DNA from: an uncultured Alphaproteobacteria bacterium
GTDB taxonomy: Bacteria > Pseudomonadota > Alphaproteobacteria > Sneathiellales > Sneathiellaceae
Length of the DNA stretch: 34,265 bases
Direction: 5' to 3'
Assembly: GCA_913062525.1 (NCBI GenBank)
Contig: CAJXWA010000013.1
Location: 1 to 34,265, forward strand
The position numbers and the translations under genes are program-made. Under the pieces are notes generated by a model. That model had not been told where the DNA came from and made no database searches. It saw only the letters and a list, made by a program, of their open reading frames with translations. Every line of letters begins with the position of its first letter. Positions within the stretch are counted from its first letter, which is position 1. This document shows positions 24,711-32,509 of the stretch, piece after piece.

Positions 24711-24986
24711 TTATTTTTTAACTTCAGACGGTGCTTTTACATTTAGCGAGAGCGCATGAATAAAAGTCGACAATTCTCCTTGTAGGACTTTATAGATCAT
24801 TCTCTGCCGATCAACGCGAGACGCGCCTTCAAAATCGATCGATATGATTTCAACTTTGAAATGAGATTCTCCTCCAGGTCGTGCACCGGCATGCCCTTCA
24901 TGTAAATAGGATTCGTCAATCACAACGAGTTTTTCGATGTCGAAAGCCGCTTTCAACTTATCTTCGATTTTGGTGACTGCAGTCAT
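24711..24986 (-). CDS. bolA: BolA-family protein
   Basis: BolA-family proteins bind glutaredoxin and [2Fe-2S] clusters and tune iron and stress responses. The 91-residue protein has the family's class II KH-like fold. The conserved blocks are ESYLHEGHAGARPGGESHFK (residues 25-44, with the cluster-binding His) and RVDRQRMIYKVL plus IHALSLNV at the C-terminus. The ATG at 24986 is preferred to 25013 because GGAGAG lies just upstream and the family begins there. It is divergent from the XRE regulator by 207 bp and near the J-domain gene, an arrangement I recall from other alphaproteobacteria. Identification is secure; the exact role is not. Confidence 0.93.
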   Translation of the reverse strand: MTAVTKIEDKLKAAFDIEKLVVIDESYLHEGHAGARPGGESHFKVEIISIDFEGASRVDRQRMIYKVLQGELSTFIHALSLNVKAPSEVKK

Positions 24987-25094
24987 AGGCTCTCCATTTC
25001 TCTTAAAAAACAAGCATTTACAATAACATCATTCCGATTTTCTATTCATGATTTTTTTTCTTAGGTGGTATCTGAATTTTTAAAAAAATAGTGG

Positions 25095-25123
25095 TTGCGC
25101 GAATACTAGATTGGTTTTATCTT
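25095..25123 (+). promoter_or_regulatory. candidate sigma-70 promoter for the XRE gene
   Basis: TTGCGC (25095-25100) and TATCTT (25118-25123) are spaced 17 bp and lie 70 bp before the start codon. Both boxes are imperfect. The gap to bolA is otherwise AT-rich without a clear operator. Confidence 0.35.
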
Positions 25124-25193
25124 ATATTAGTTTAGTTGTATGTAAGCGCAGTACAGTTTAAAAAAAATCATAGAAATTATGCTGGAGAAAAAA

Positions 25194-25625
25194 ATGACAG
25201 TCCACGCTAATGTTCGTAAACATGTACAAGTCGCCCAGGATGTTGACCTCAATGCCGATGAAGAAGTGCCGGTACGTGTTGTCGATAAGCATGTTGGCAA
25301 TAAAATTCGGGAGCGGCGGGTTTTGTTGGGATACACCCAACAACAAATGGCCAATCTAATTGGGGTTACATATCAGCAGGCCCATAAATACGAACGCGGA
25401 ATAAATCGGATCTCAGCCGGTCGCCTTTATAGCATTGCAACCGCTTTAAATGTCCCCATTAATTACTTTTTTGAAGGATTGCAGCCAACAGGTGTAACTG
25501 AGACATCTTCTCGCCAGAGAATGTGCCTGGAAATGGCCCGTAATTTTTCGTTGATTGAGAATGAACGCTATCAAGATGCCCTAAGTCATTTGGCACGCGC
25601 CCTTCGAAATCCAGTCACTGATTGA
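25194..25625 (+). CDS. XRE-family helix-turn-helix regulator
   Basis: This 143-residue regulator has a Cro/C1-type HTH (about residues 35-92): GNKIRERRVLLGYTQQQMAN, LIGVTYQQAHKYERGINRIS and LYSIATALNVPINYFFEGL. This variant, with a short basic N-terminus and a helical tail after the HTH, is common in alphaproteobacteria and chromosomal rather than phage-borne. The ATG at 25194 is chosen because GGAG lies 7 nt upstream; an ATG at 25179 has no such site. It probably has its own promoter in the bolA divergent gap and is followed by a hairpin. The targets cannot be read from the sequence. Confidence 0.9.
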   Translation: MTVHANVRKHVQVAQDVDLNADEEVPVRVVDKHVGNKIRERRVLLGYTQQQMANLIGVTYQQAHKYERGINRISAGRLYSIATALNVPINYFFEGLQPTGVTETSSRQRMCLEMARNFSLIENERYQDALSHLARALRNPVTD

Positions 25626-25636
25626 ATTAAGTAATT

Positions 25637-25670
25637 GCGCACTTTGCGAGTTTCTTCTTGCAAGGTGCGC
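25637..25670 (+). terminator. hairpin after the XRE gene, weak terminator candidate
   Basis: GCGCACTTTGC (25637-25647) and GCAAGGTGCGC (25660-25670) form an 11-bp stem with one G-T wobble and a 12-nt loop, 11 bp past the stop. No T-run follows (GCCCCAAACC), so intrinsic termination is doubtful. Confidence 0.4.
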
Positions 25671-25714
25671 GCCCCAAACCATCACTAAATCTCCAAATAT
25701 TTATGTAGTTGATC

Positions 25715-25744
25715 TTGCCTCCCGGGGCCGAAAAGCGGTATTAT
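25715..25744 (+). promoter_or_regulatory. candidate promoter giving a near-leaderless J-domain transcript
   Basis: TTGCCT (25715-25720) and TATTAT (25739-25744) are spaced 18 bp; the -10 matches 5 of 6. Only 5 nt separate the -10 from the ATG at 25750, and no Shine-Dalgarno is present, so transcription could start at or next to the start codon. Confidence 0.35.
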
Positions 25745-25749
25745 ATCGC

Positions 25750-26346
25750 ATGAAAAAAACGAACCCCCTATTCACCAAGAGTAATCCATCTGAATTAGAC
25801 CGAGCCTGCGATCATGACGATTGTAACGCAGAAGGTGAATTCAAAGCTCCTAAATTGCGCATGATGGATCGCGGTGGCCCAGGGGATTATCGCTGGCTTT
25901 GCTTGAAGCACATTCGCGAATTCAACAAAAGTTGGAATTTCTTTGACGGTATGAGTGACAATGAAGTCCTCAAATACAAAGACGAAGACATCACGGGTCA
26001 TCGCCCGACCTGGAAATTAGGAACTCGGACCAGCACTGAAAACCGCAAAACTCGTTACGATGATCCTTTTGATTTTCAGCGCGATGGTGGGTTTGGTAAC
26101 CAATCGGATACTAAAAGCCGGACCCACAAGACCACCGAGGGGGTGATTATCGATGAAGAACACCGGGCAGCACTTGCAACGTTGGATTTGAAACCGGGGT
26201 CCACTTTACTCGAAATCAAACGCCGCAGAAAAGAACTCGCAAAGAAGTTTCACCCCGACAAACGGGGGGGAGACAAACAAGCCGAAGAAATTTTAAAGAC
26301 CATTAACCAGGCCTATACACACCTTCTTTCTTGCACTTCTGCCTAA
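25750..26346 (+). CDS. zinc-knuckle plus J-domain protein next to cobST
   Basis: This 198-residue protein ends in a J-domain (about residues 140-192) with the HPD motif at 168-170 (KKFHPDKRGGD), so it should stimulate an Hsp70 (DnaK) ATPase. The N-terminal part has C20-x4-C25 and C51-x2-H54 in a C-x4-C...C-x2-H arrangement that could bind zinc, and a Trp/Phe-rich WNFFDG segment. It lacks the Gly/Phe and zinc-finger regions of true DnaJ, so it is a specialised J protein. It precedes cobS by 42 bp and may help fold or load the cobaltochelatase or a nearby Fe-S or BolA client; this is inference from position. No Shine-Dalgarno is visible. Confidence 0.88.
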   Translation: MKKTNPLFTKSNPSELDRACDHDDCNAEGEFKAPKLRMMDRGGPGDYRWLCLKHIREFNKSWNFFDGMSDNEVLKYKDEDITGHRPTWKLGTRTSTENRKTRYDDPFDFQRDGGFGNQSDTKSRTHKTTEGVIIDEEHRAALATLDLKPGSTLLEIKRRRKELAKKFHPDKRGGDKQAEEILKTINQAYTHLLSCTSA

Positions 26347-26388
26347 AAATACTTAAATAATACCTTCAGCTTAGTAGACGGAACAGTT

Positions 26389-27384
26389 ATGACGCCTTTA
26401 GAACTTGCCGGAGAGACACCGGAAATTAATACGCCCGACATCAAAGTATCAGTCCGGAAAGTTTTCGATCTAGATAGTAACCTTGAGGTTCCCGCCTTCA
26501 GTCAAAAAACTGAATTGGTTCCAGATTTGGACCCAACCTACGTTTTTGACCACGATACAACTATGGCTATTCTCGCCGGTTTTGCCTTTAACCGACGTGT
26601 AATGGTTCAAGGATATCACGGGACAGGTAAATCCACCCACATCGAGCAAGTTGCAGCCCGTCTCAACTGGCCATGTGTGCGCGTGAACCTCGACAGTCAT
26701 GTCTCTAGAATTGACCTTGTTGGTAAAGATGCGATTGTTTTGCGTGAAGGCAAGCAAGTCACTGAATTCCGTGAAGGAATTTTGCCGTGGGCATTGCAGT
26801 CTCCAACAGCCCTCGTGTTCGATGAATATGATGCAGGCCGTCCAGACGTAATGTTTGTTATTCAGCGCGTCCTTGAAGTTGAAGGTAAGTTGACACTTCT
26901 TGACCAAAACAGAGTTATTCGCCCACATCCCGCGTTTAGATTGTTCTCCACAACAAACACCGTTGGTCTTGGCGACACAACTGGCCTCTATCACGGCACG
27001 CAGCAACTCAATCAGGGACAAATGGACCGGTGGAATATTGTCACCACTTTGAACTATTTGTCAGAAGAAGCTGAAACTAAAATCGTCTTATCAAAACTGC
27101 CAAGCTACAACACTACCGAGGGGCGCAAAACAATTCAGTCCATGATCTCATGTGCTGACCTGTCTCGTTCTGGCTTTGTTGGCGGCGATATTTCCACAGT
27201 TATGAGCCCCCGTGCCGTTATTACTTGGGCTGAAAACGCAGAGATCTTTGGTGATGTTGCGTTTGCCTTCCGGGTCACATTCCTCAATAAATGTGATGAG
27301 ATGGAACGTCCTGTTGTTGCTGAATACTATCAGCGCAGTTTCGGTAAGGAATTACCTGAGTCAGCAGCTAACATAACGGTCTAA
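26389..27384 (+). CDS. cobS: cobaltochelatase subunit CobS (AAA+ ATPase)
   Basis: CobS is the AAA+ subunit of the CobNST complex that inserts cobalt into hydrogenobyrinate a,c-diamide in the aerobic B12 pathway. Length 331 is normal. Walker [10 protein letters not shown] spans 75-83, Walker B ALVFDEYD 141-148, and the sensor segment FSTTNTVG follows near 186-193. GGAAC is just before the ATG. cobT begins 4 bp after its stop, so the two are cotranscribed. CobN is not in this window. Identification is secure. Confidence 0.97.
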   Translation: MTPLELAGETPEINTPDIKVSVRKVFDLDSNLEVPAFSQKTELVPDLDPTYVFDHDTTMAILAGFAFNRRVMVQGYHGTGKSTHIEQVAARLNWPCVRVNLDSHVSRIDLVGKDAIVLREGKQVTEFREGILPWALQSPTALVFDEYDAGRPDVMFVIQRVLEVEGKLTLLDQNRVIRPHPAFRLFSTTNTVGLGDTTGLYHGTQQLNQGQMDRWNIVTTLNYLSEEAETKIVLSKLPSYNTTEGRKTIQSMISCADLSRSGFVGGDISTVMSPRAVITWAENAEIFGDVAFAFRVTFLNKCDEMERPVVAEYYQRSFGKELPESAANITV

Positions 27385-27388
27385 GCCA

Positions 27389-29251
27389 GTGTCCTTGTCC
27401 AAGAAAGAAAGCGCTGCTGACGTCTTCAAGCGGGCTGTTACGTCAACAATGCGGGCCATGTCTCAGGATACTGAGCTTGAGGTCAGCTATGGGATGGATC
27501 AGTCTGGGTTGTCTGCCCATCGCGCGCGGTTGCCAAATCCAGCCAGAGATCTTGGCGAAGACGACATTCATAAAATCAGAGGACAGTCGGATAGCCTTGC
27601 CTTGCGCAAACGCTATCATGATGATGCACTTCATTCCAAGCTAGTCCCCATGGGCGGTGATGCCAAAGCTGTTTTTGACGTTGTCGAGCAGGCAAGAGTA
27701 GAATCTCTTGGCGCGAACCGTATGCAGGGCGTTTCGGACAATCTGTACCGACAACTGGAGACCCGTTGCAAGGAATCGGGTTTCGAGCGTGTATATGATA
27801 AATCTGAGGCGCCAATTGCAGATGTTCTGGGACTACTCATTCGAGAGAAACTAACTGGATTACCCGTCCCCAGCAGTGCCACTTCCATGGTTAATCTTTG
27901 GCGAAATGAGCTTGAAACTAAAGGCGGAGAAGATTTCCAAGCACTCATTGACAGTGCTGGCGATCAGGCAAAATTCGCAACAGCTACAAAGCAGCTCCTT
28001 AAAGACCTCGACCTGTATGATGATGCCGATGGCATGGACGCACAGGACGATTCTGAAGCTGACGGCGACGAAGGCGAAAGTGAGCCTGAAGCTGAAAGTA
28101 GCGGCGCGGAGGGTGATGACGAAGCCCAAGATGCCAGTGCTGCCGAAGACGCGTCCTCCCAAGAAGGCGCTGGAGATGACAGCTCTGACACTGAAGCGGG
28201 TGAAAGCGCGGATCAAGAAGGCGAAAGCACGGGCGAAGAGGCTGGCAAAGATACAAAACCGTCTTACCCTGACGACTTCAAGAATTTCATCGAAGGCCCT
28301 CAGTATAAATCATTTACAACCGAGTTCGATGAAGTAGTACAGGCACAAGATCTTAGCGAACCTGAAGAGCTGAACAGGCTCCGCCAGCAATTGGATCAGC
28401 AACTGTCTAGCATGCACAGCCTCGTGAGCCGTCTTGCCAATCGGTTGCAGCGTAAATTACAAGCCCAACAAAACAGATCTTGGTCTTTTGATTTAGAAGA
28501 AGGCATTTTGGATGCTGCGCGTCTTTCTCGCGTTGTCGCTGACCCCCTACTACCGCTTTCTTTTAAACAAGAAGAAGACACAGATTTCCGGGACACAGTC
28601 GTAACGCTACTGATTGATAATTCAGGGTCTATGCGAGGACGCCCAATTTCTATCGCGGCAATTTCAGCAGATATTCTAGCGCGAACTCTTGAACGCTGCT
28701 CGGTAAAAGTTGAGATTCTTGGTTTTACCACTCGAGCATGGAAAGGCGGCCAGTCCCGTGAGAAATGGCTCGAAGAAGGAAAAGAAGCCAATCCAGGACG
28801 GTTGAACGATTTAAGGCATATTGTTTACAAACAAGCTGATCACCCTTACAGGAGATCACGGCAAGCCCTTGGCTTAATGCTCAAAGAAGGCTTGCTAAAA
28901 GAGAACATCGACGGCGAAGGCTTAATGTGGGCTCATAATCGCCTGCTCGCCAGACCTGAACAGCGCCGTATTCTGATGGTTATTTCAGATGGCGCGCCTG
29001 TTGATGACAGCACCTTGTCTGTTAATCCCGGGAATTACCTCGATCGCCATTTGCGAGACGTTATTTCTTGGATCGAAAAACGATCGTCCGTGGAACTAAT
29101 TGCCATCGGTATTGGGCATGATGTTACGCGTTATTACCAACAAGCTGTTACAATTATAGACGCAGAGCAACTTGGCGGCGTCATGATGGAACAACTTGCA
29201 GATCTATTCGATGAAAAGAAAACGGGAAGAAAAACCGGAAACTCTTGGTAG
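27389..29251 (+). CDS. cobT: cobaltochelatase subunit CobT (vWA domain)
   Basis: CobT pairs with CobS to form the chaperone-like ring of the aerobic cobaltochelatase. The 620-residue protein has an N-terminal helical region (about 1-205), an unusually acidic, Ser/Glu-rich linker (208-290), and a C-terminal von Willebrand A domain whose MIDAS reads [11 protein letters not shown] with D410, S412 and S414. The start is GTG at 27389, 4 bp after cobS, with no strong Shine-Dalgarno, so translation is probably coupled. A well-formed terminator follows at 29282. The acidic linker is typical of CobT and marks the boundary between its two parts. Confidence 0.96.
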   Translation: MSLSKKESAADVFKRAVTSTMRAMSQDTELEVSYGMDQSGLSAHRARLPNPARDLGEDDIHKIRGQSDSLALRKRYHDDALHSKLVPMGGDAKAVFDVVEQARVESLGANRMQGVSDNLYRQLETRCKESGFERVYDKSEAPIADVLGLLIREKLTGLPVPSSATSMVNLWRNELETKGGEDFQALIDSAGDQAKFATATKQLLKDLDLYDDADGMDAQDDSEADGDEGESEPEAESSGAEGDDEAQDASAAEDASSQEGAGDDSSDTEAGESADQEGESTGEEAGKDTKPSYPDDFKNFIEGPQYKSFTTEFDEVVQAQDLSEPEELNRLRQQLDQQLSSMHSLVSRLANRLQRKLQAQQNRSWSFDLEEGILDAARLSRVVADPLLPLSFKQEEDTDFRDTVVTLLIDNSGSMRGRPISIAAISADILARTLERCSVKVEILGFTTRAWKGGQSREKWLEEGKEANPGRLNDLRHIVYKQADHPYRRSRQALGLMLKEGLLKENIDGEGLMWAHNRLLARPEQRRILMVISDGAPVDDSTLSVNPGNYLDRHLRDVISWIEKRSSVELIAIGIGHDVTRYYQQAVTIIDAEQLGGVMMEQLADLFDEKKTGRKTGNSW

Positions 29252-29281
29252 ATCCATAACGTTACATTGACTTGGTTTCAG

Positions 29282-29323
29282 AAAATGCAAAGCTCTCATT
29301 AATGAGGCCTTTGCATTTTTTTT
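29282..29323 (+). terminator. intrinsic terminator of cobT
   Basis: AAAATGCAAAG (29282-29292) and CTTTGCATTTT (29309-29319) form an 11-bp stem, with an inner CTCAT/ATGAG pair continuing the helix, followed by a T-run to 29323. It lies 30 bp after the cobT stop. Confidence 0.88.
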
Positions 29324-29475
29324 GGCTAAAGCGGCAAACTGTTGAGCTTGCAAAGGCTACAAGCGCGCCTCTAAGGCTTATGGACAAGCCACAGCCGTTT
29401 TCAGGGCTCCAATATTGGCAAGCCACAGAAACCTCAGCCAGCGCTCTTGGGTTGGGATTTCAGTTTGAACACAAT

Positions 29476-29507
29476 AAAAAAGCGAGTGCCCGAAGGACAC
29501 TCGCTTT
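29476..29507 (-). terminator. intrinsic terminator of rpmB
   Basis: AAAGCGAGTG (29479-29488) and CACTCGCTTT (29498-29507) form a 10-bp stem; on the minus strand it is followed by TTTTTT then ATTG. It lies 31 bp after the rpmB stop. Confidence 0.85.
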
Positions 29508-29538
29508 AGAATTCTTTAGGTAGGCTTGGTAGAGCTAA

Positions 29539-29826
29539 TTAAGCAGCTACGGCAGCTTTCCTGATATCGCGTTTCATGCGACGTGCTTGCAAAGACAATT
29601 TCTCGTCCTTTGCTTTCAGTAGGAATTTATCCAAACCACCGTTATGCTCTACAGAACGAAGAGCAGCCGCAGTCACTTTCAAACTGAAGGAGCGGCCGAG
29701 GGAGTCGGACATCAACCGTACGTCTTGCACATTTGGCAAAAACCGGCGACGAGTTTTGTTGTGGGCATGGCTGACATTGTTGCCGGCCTGAACACCTTTA
29801 CCTGTCAATTCACAACGACGGGCCAT
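29539..29826 (-). CDS. rpmB: 50S ribosomal protein L28
   Basis: L28 is a small protein of the large ribosomal subunit. The 95-residue protein begins [20 protein letters not shown] and continues with [18 protein letters not shown] and [19 protein letters not shown], all typical of bacterial L28. The ATG at 29826 has GAGGTG just upstream; a longer frame to 29913 would cover its own promoter and leader. It appears to have its own promoter and a weak hairpin with a U-run in the leader, and its own terminator. cobT converges on it from the other side, a neighbourhood I recall from other alphaproteobacteria. Confidence 0.97.
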   Translation of the reverse strand: MARRCELTGKGVQAGNNVSHAHNKTRRRFLPNVQDVRLMSDSLGRSFSLKVTAAALRSVEHNGGLDKFLLKAKDEKLSLQARRMKRDIRKAAVAA

Positions 29827-29847
29827 AGCGCACCTCATTAGAATAAT

Positions 29848-29872
29848 AAAAAAAATCCGACGTAAGTGCCGG
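29848..29872 (-). promoter_or_regulatory. short hairpin with U-run in the rpmB leader, possible attenuator
   Basis: In transcript sense CCGGC pairs with GTCGG (29868-29872 and 29857-29861, one G-T wobble, 6-nt loop), then A and eight U (29848-29855) follow, 22 nt before the ATG. The stem is only 5 bp, so it may be a weak attenuator or a terminator for the upstream meaB transcript. Confidence 0.35.
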
Positions 29873-29884
29873 TCTTGAACGCAG

Positions 29885-29913
29885 CTTTTAAGGAATGGGA
29901 CCGCTTCCGTCAA
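29885..29913 (-). promoter_or_regulatory. candidate sigma-70 promoter for rpmB
   Basis: On the minus strand TTGACG (29908-29913, 5 of 6) and TAAAAG (29885-29890, 4 of 6) are separated by exactly 17 bp, about 58 bp upstream of the rpmB ATG. Confidence 0.5.
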
Positions 29914-29964
29914 GTGTATTTGGATAAAAAAGTCGCTTTTCTATGCAACTTCCTCAAGATAAGC

Positions 29965-30966
29965 CTATTTTTCGAGGAAAATGCCCAGAAGTTCTCGTGC
30001 CGCCGCCGTCGGGCTTACTTTTCCAGCCTTCACATCTGCTTCAAGTTCCGGCAATTTTGCGGAAACTCTCTCATTAAATTTCAATTGATTCATGAGCGAT
30101 TCACCAAGCTCAGACCACATCCATGCAGAAGATTGATCTTTGCGTTGCATTTCCAACTCGTCATCTTGTGATCGCGCCTCGCGATAATCACCGATGGCGT
30201 CCCAAAGTTCGCTAATCCCCACCTTGTTCAGCGCAGATGCCATCATGACCTTGGGCACCCAATGCTTACTCTTTGGTCGCATTAAACTGACCGCGCCGCG
30301 ATATTCGGCAGCAGCTCTCCTCGCAACCGGCATCAAATCACCGTCTGCTTTATTGATCACGACAATATCAGCAAGTTCCATGACACCGCGCTTAATCCCT
30401 TGCAGTTCATCGCCCCCTGCAGGTGCCAATAAAAGCATAAACACGTCAACCATTTCAGAAACCGTTGTCTCTGACTGACCAACGCCAACTGTCTCAATGA
30501 GGATAGCGTCATAGCCTGCAGCCTCGCACAGCAACATAACTTCACGGGTCCGTCTTGCAACACCGCCGAGCGATCCCCCAGAGGGTGATGGGCGGATGAA
30601 AGCATTGGGATCACGTGACAGTTCCTCCATACGGGTTTTATCACCCAATATAAAGCCGCCAGTTCGTTTGGATGATGGATCAATGGTGAGTACTGCCACT
30701 TTTTTATCGAGGGCTGTCAGGAAGCGCCCAAAGACTTCAATGAAAGTTGATTTTCCAACACCCGGCGTTCCAGAGATTCCAATGCGAATGGATTTCCCTG
30801 TATCTGGCAACAATTCACCGAGCAGTTTTTGGGCATCCTTTTGATGATCTTCGCGAATTGACTCGGCGAGTGTGATCGCTCTAGCCAGCGCACGCCGATC
30901 TCCACTTCGGATCTTCGTCGCCATTTCTTGAATGGTGGCTGCGGTGTCTGTTATTTTTTTTGTCAT
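29965..30966 (-). CDS. meaB: methylmalonyl-CoA mutase-associated GTPase MeaB (ArgK-like)
   Basis: MeaB is a G3E-family GTPase that loads and protects the B12 cofactor of methylmalonyl-CoA mutase. The 333-residue protein has Walker A SGTPGVGKST at 65-74, the LTIDPSSKRTGGFILGDKTR switch segment, ETVGVGQSE as the G3 region, and NKAD as the base-specificity motif. The ATG at 30966 is preferred; the frame extends to a TTG at 31014 with an unlikely N-terminus, and there is no strong Shine-Dalgarno at either. The mutase itself lies about 3 kb away at the right end. It is divergent from the hydroxyproline dehydratase by 101 bp. The old ArgK name for this family is a misnomer. Confidence 0.93.
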   Translation of the reverse strand: MTKKITDTAATIQEMATKIRSGDRRALARAITLAESIREDHQKDAQKLLGELLPDTGKSIRIGISGTPGVGKSTFIEVFGRFLTALDKKVAVLTIDPSSKRTGGFILGDKTRMEELSRDPNAFIRPSPSGGSLGGVARRTREVMLLCEAAGYDAILIETVGVGQSETTVSEMVDVFMLLLAPAGGDELQGIKRGVMELADIVVINKADGDLMPVARRAAAEYRGAVSLMRPKSKHWVPKVMMASALNKVGISELWDAIGDYREARSQDDELEMQRKDQSSAWMWSELGESLMNQLKFNERVSAKLPELEADVKAGKVSPTAAARELLGIFLEK

Positions 30967-31067
30967 AACAATGGGTATGGAAAAAACAGAGGCCGCCGTC
31001 AAGAAGAATGGCAACTTCGGAAAAAGATGCTATCTCTATTTTAAATTCATCGGTTATGGAGGATCAA

Positions 31068-32075
31068 ATGATCGAACCGATCAAAACGGTTGAAATGCAT
31101 ACTGGCGGAGAGCCTTTACGTATCATTACATCGGGAATTCCTCTCCCTCAAAACGGGACATTGCTTGAAAAACGCCGGTATTTACGGGAACAAGCGGATC
31201 AATACCGCAGATTTCTGATGTTCGAGCCACGCGGACATAAAGATATGTACGGCGCGCTGATTGTTTCTGCTGATCACGAAGATGCGGATTTTGGTGTCAT
31301 ATTTATGCACAATGAAGGCTACAGCACCATGTGCGGTCATGCGGTTATCGCCTTAGGCCGATACGCCGTTGATAACGGATTGGTGCCAATAGAAGGCCGA
31401 AACCATGTGCCAGTAAATATTCAATGCCCTTGCGGTCTTGTCCGTGCCGAGGTTGACGTGACCAATGAGCGAAGCGGAGCTGTCCGATTTGAAAGCGTTC
31501 CGGCGTTTGCCTATAAGCTGGATCAATTTGTTGATACAGCCGAATACGGGCCTGTGGAATTGGATATTGCTTACGGCGGTGCGTTTTACGGAATACTTGA
31601 AGCAGCAACCCTGGGACTTGATTTGTCTGATACCCCAGTTCAGGATCTTATAAAGGCCGCAAGGCAACTGACCACAGCTGTACAATCTCAAATCAACATC
31701 ATCCACCCAACAGAAGAAGACTTAGGTTTCCTCTACGGCATTATTTTCACTGACGGCAAAACGGGCACGGACGGCAGTGCAAGCCGGAATGTCTGTATCT
31801 TTGCTGATGGACAAGTGGATCGGAGCCCAACAGGCTCGGGGGTCACGGCCCGTTTGGCATTGGAGTGGGCAAAAGGAGGCGCTGTATTGGATCAATCCTT
31901 TGCTTTCGAAAGCCTCACCGATACAATTTTCAGCGGAAAAATAAAATCCACATGCAAACTTGGACCCTATGACGCGGTAACGGTTGAGGTTGGCGGACGG
32001 GCGCACTATTGTGGGACGGCTAATTTTACAATGGAAGACGACGACATGCTGGCTGGCGGTTTTCTTCTGCGATAG
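31068..32075 (+). CDS. trans-3-hydroxy-L-proline dehydratase
   Basis: This proline-racemase-fold enzyme of 335 residues has the Cys/Thr active-site pair, not Cys/Cys: C89 in TMCGHAVIALGR and T255 in DRSPTGSGVTAR. In the family, Cys/Cys gives proline racemase or hydroxyproline 2-epimerase, while Cys/Thr marks trans-3-hydroxy-L-proline dehydratase (EC 4.2.1.77), which yields pyrroline-2-carboxylate. The ATG at 31068 is chosen because GGAGG lies 4 to 8 nt upstream and MIEPIKTVEMHTGGEP is the family start; ATGs at 31008 and 31056 lack support. Cytidine deaminase follows 11 bp later. A separate reductase would be needed for proline; none is in the window. Confidence 0.92.
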   Translation: MIEPIKTVEMHTGGEPLRIITSGIPLPQNGTLLEKRRYLREQADQYRRFLMFEPRGHKDMYGALIVSADHEDADFGVIFMHNEGYSTMCGHAVIALGRYAVDNGLVPIEGRNHVPVNIQCPCGLVRAEVDVTNERSGAVRFESVPAFAYKLDQFVDTAEYGPVELDIAYGGAFYGILEAATLGLDLSDTPVQDLIKAARQLTTAVQSQINIIHPTEEDLGFLYGIIFTDGKTGTDGSASRNVCIFADGQVDRSPTGSGVTARLALEWAKGGAVLDQSFAFESLTDTIFSGKIKSTCKLGPYDAVTVEVGGRAHYCGTANFTMEDDDMLAGGFLLR

Positions 32076-32086
32076 GAATTTGAAGT

Positions 32087-32491
32087 ATGGCATCGACGTT
32101 AGAGACATTGAAACTTGAGGCGGAAAAAGTGGCTACGAAAGCCCACGCCCCCTACTCCAATTTTTCAGTGGGAGCCGCCGTTCTGTCCAAAATCGGGCAG
32201 ATTTATACCGGATGCAACGTGGAGAACATCTCGTCAGGCCTCACTGTCTGCGCAGAACGGAACGCTATAGGGAGAGCAGTTGCTGAAGAGGGAAGTTCCT
32301 TCGAAATAGTTGAAATTTTTGTTACTAATAAAAATTCCGAAGGAAAAACAGTTCATTGCTCCCCGTGCGGCGCCTGCCGTCAGGTTATGGCTGAATTTTC
32401 AAAAGCAGAGACTGTGGTCCACTATTGCGGTGATAGCGACTTGATCACCACTGACATGAATGCGCTGCTTCCGGACAGTTTTACTTTTTAA
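32087..32491 (+). CDS. cdd: cytidine deaminase
   Basis: The enzyme deaminates cytidine and deoxycytidine to uridine forms in pyrimidine salvage. The 134-residue protein is the short tetrameric type. Zinc ligands and the catalytic Glu are in TVCAERNA (C55, E57) and SPCGACRQV (C94, C97). NVENISSGLT and the N-terminal YSNFSVGAAV complete the family pattern. AGGAATTTG lies upstream of the ATG, and the gene follows the hydroxyproline dehydratase by 11 bp, so it is likely in the same transcript. It converges on the amidohydrolase-like gene, 18 bp away, without a visible terminator. Confidence 0.95.
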   Translation: MASTLETLKLEAEKVATKAHAPYSNFSVGAAVLSKIGQIYTGCNVENISSGLTVCAERNAIGRAVAEEGSSFEIVEIFVTNKNSEGKTVHCSPCGACRQVMAEFSKAETVVHYCGDSDLITTDMNALLPDSFTF

Positions 32492-32509
32492 ACTGCCCGG
32501 CGCAATTTT

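Larger units (their letters stand above)
29252..29538. other. convergent intergenic region between cobT and rpmB
   Basis: Besides the two terminators listed separately, the 287-bp gap contains nothing I can identify. An open frame across it begins near the first terminator and shows no protein-like motif. Confidence 0.5.

Noticed and set aside
25194-25625. The XRE regulator as a prophage repressor
   Set aside because: No phage genes surround it, and this form is a common chromosomal regulator in alphaproteobacteria.
27876-28337. Lys-rich frame inside cobT and several Ser-rich minus-strand frames over the same place
   Set aside because: They come from the repetitive GAA/GCT codons of the CobT acidic linker read in other frames.
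29272-29523. An 83-codon plus-strand frame between cobT and rpmB
   Set aside because: It spans two intrinsic terminators and has no recognisable motif.
30970-31000. TTGACG/CATACC promoter-like pair before meaB
   Set aside because: The -35 is good but the -10 matches only three bases; too weak to list.
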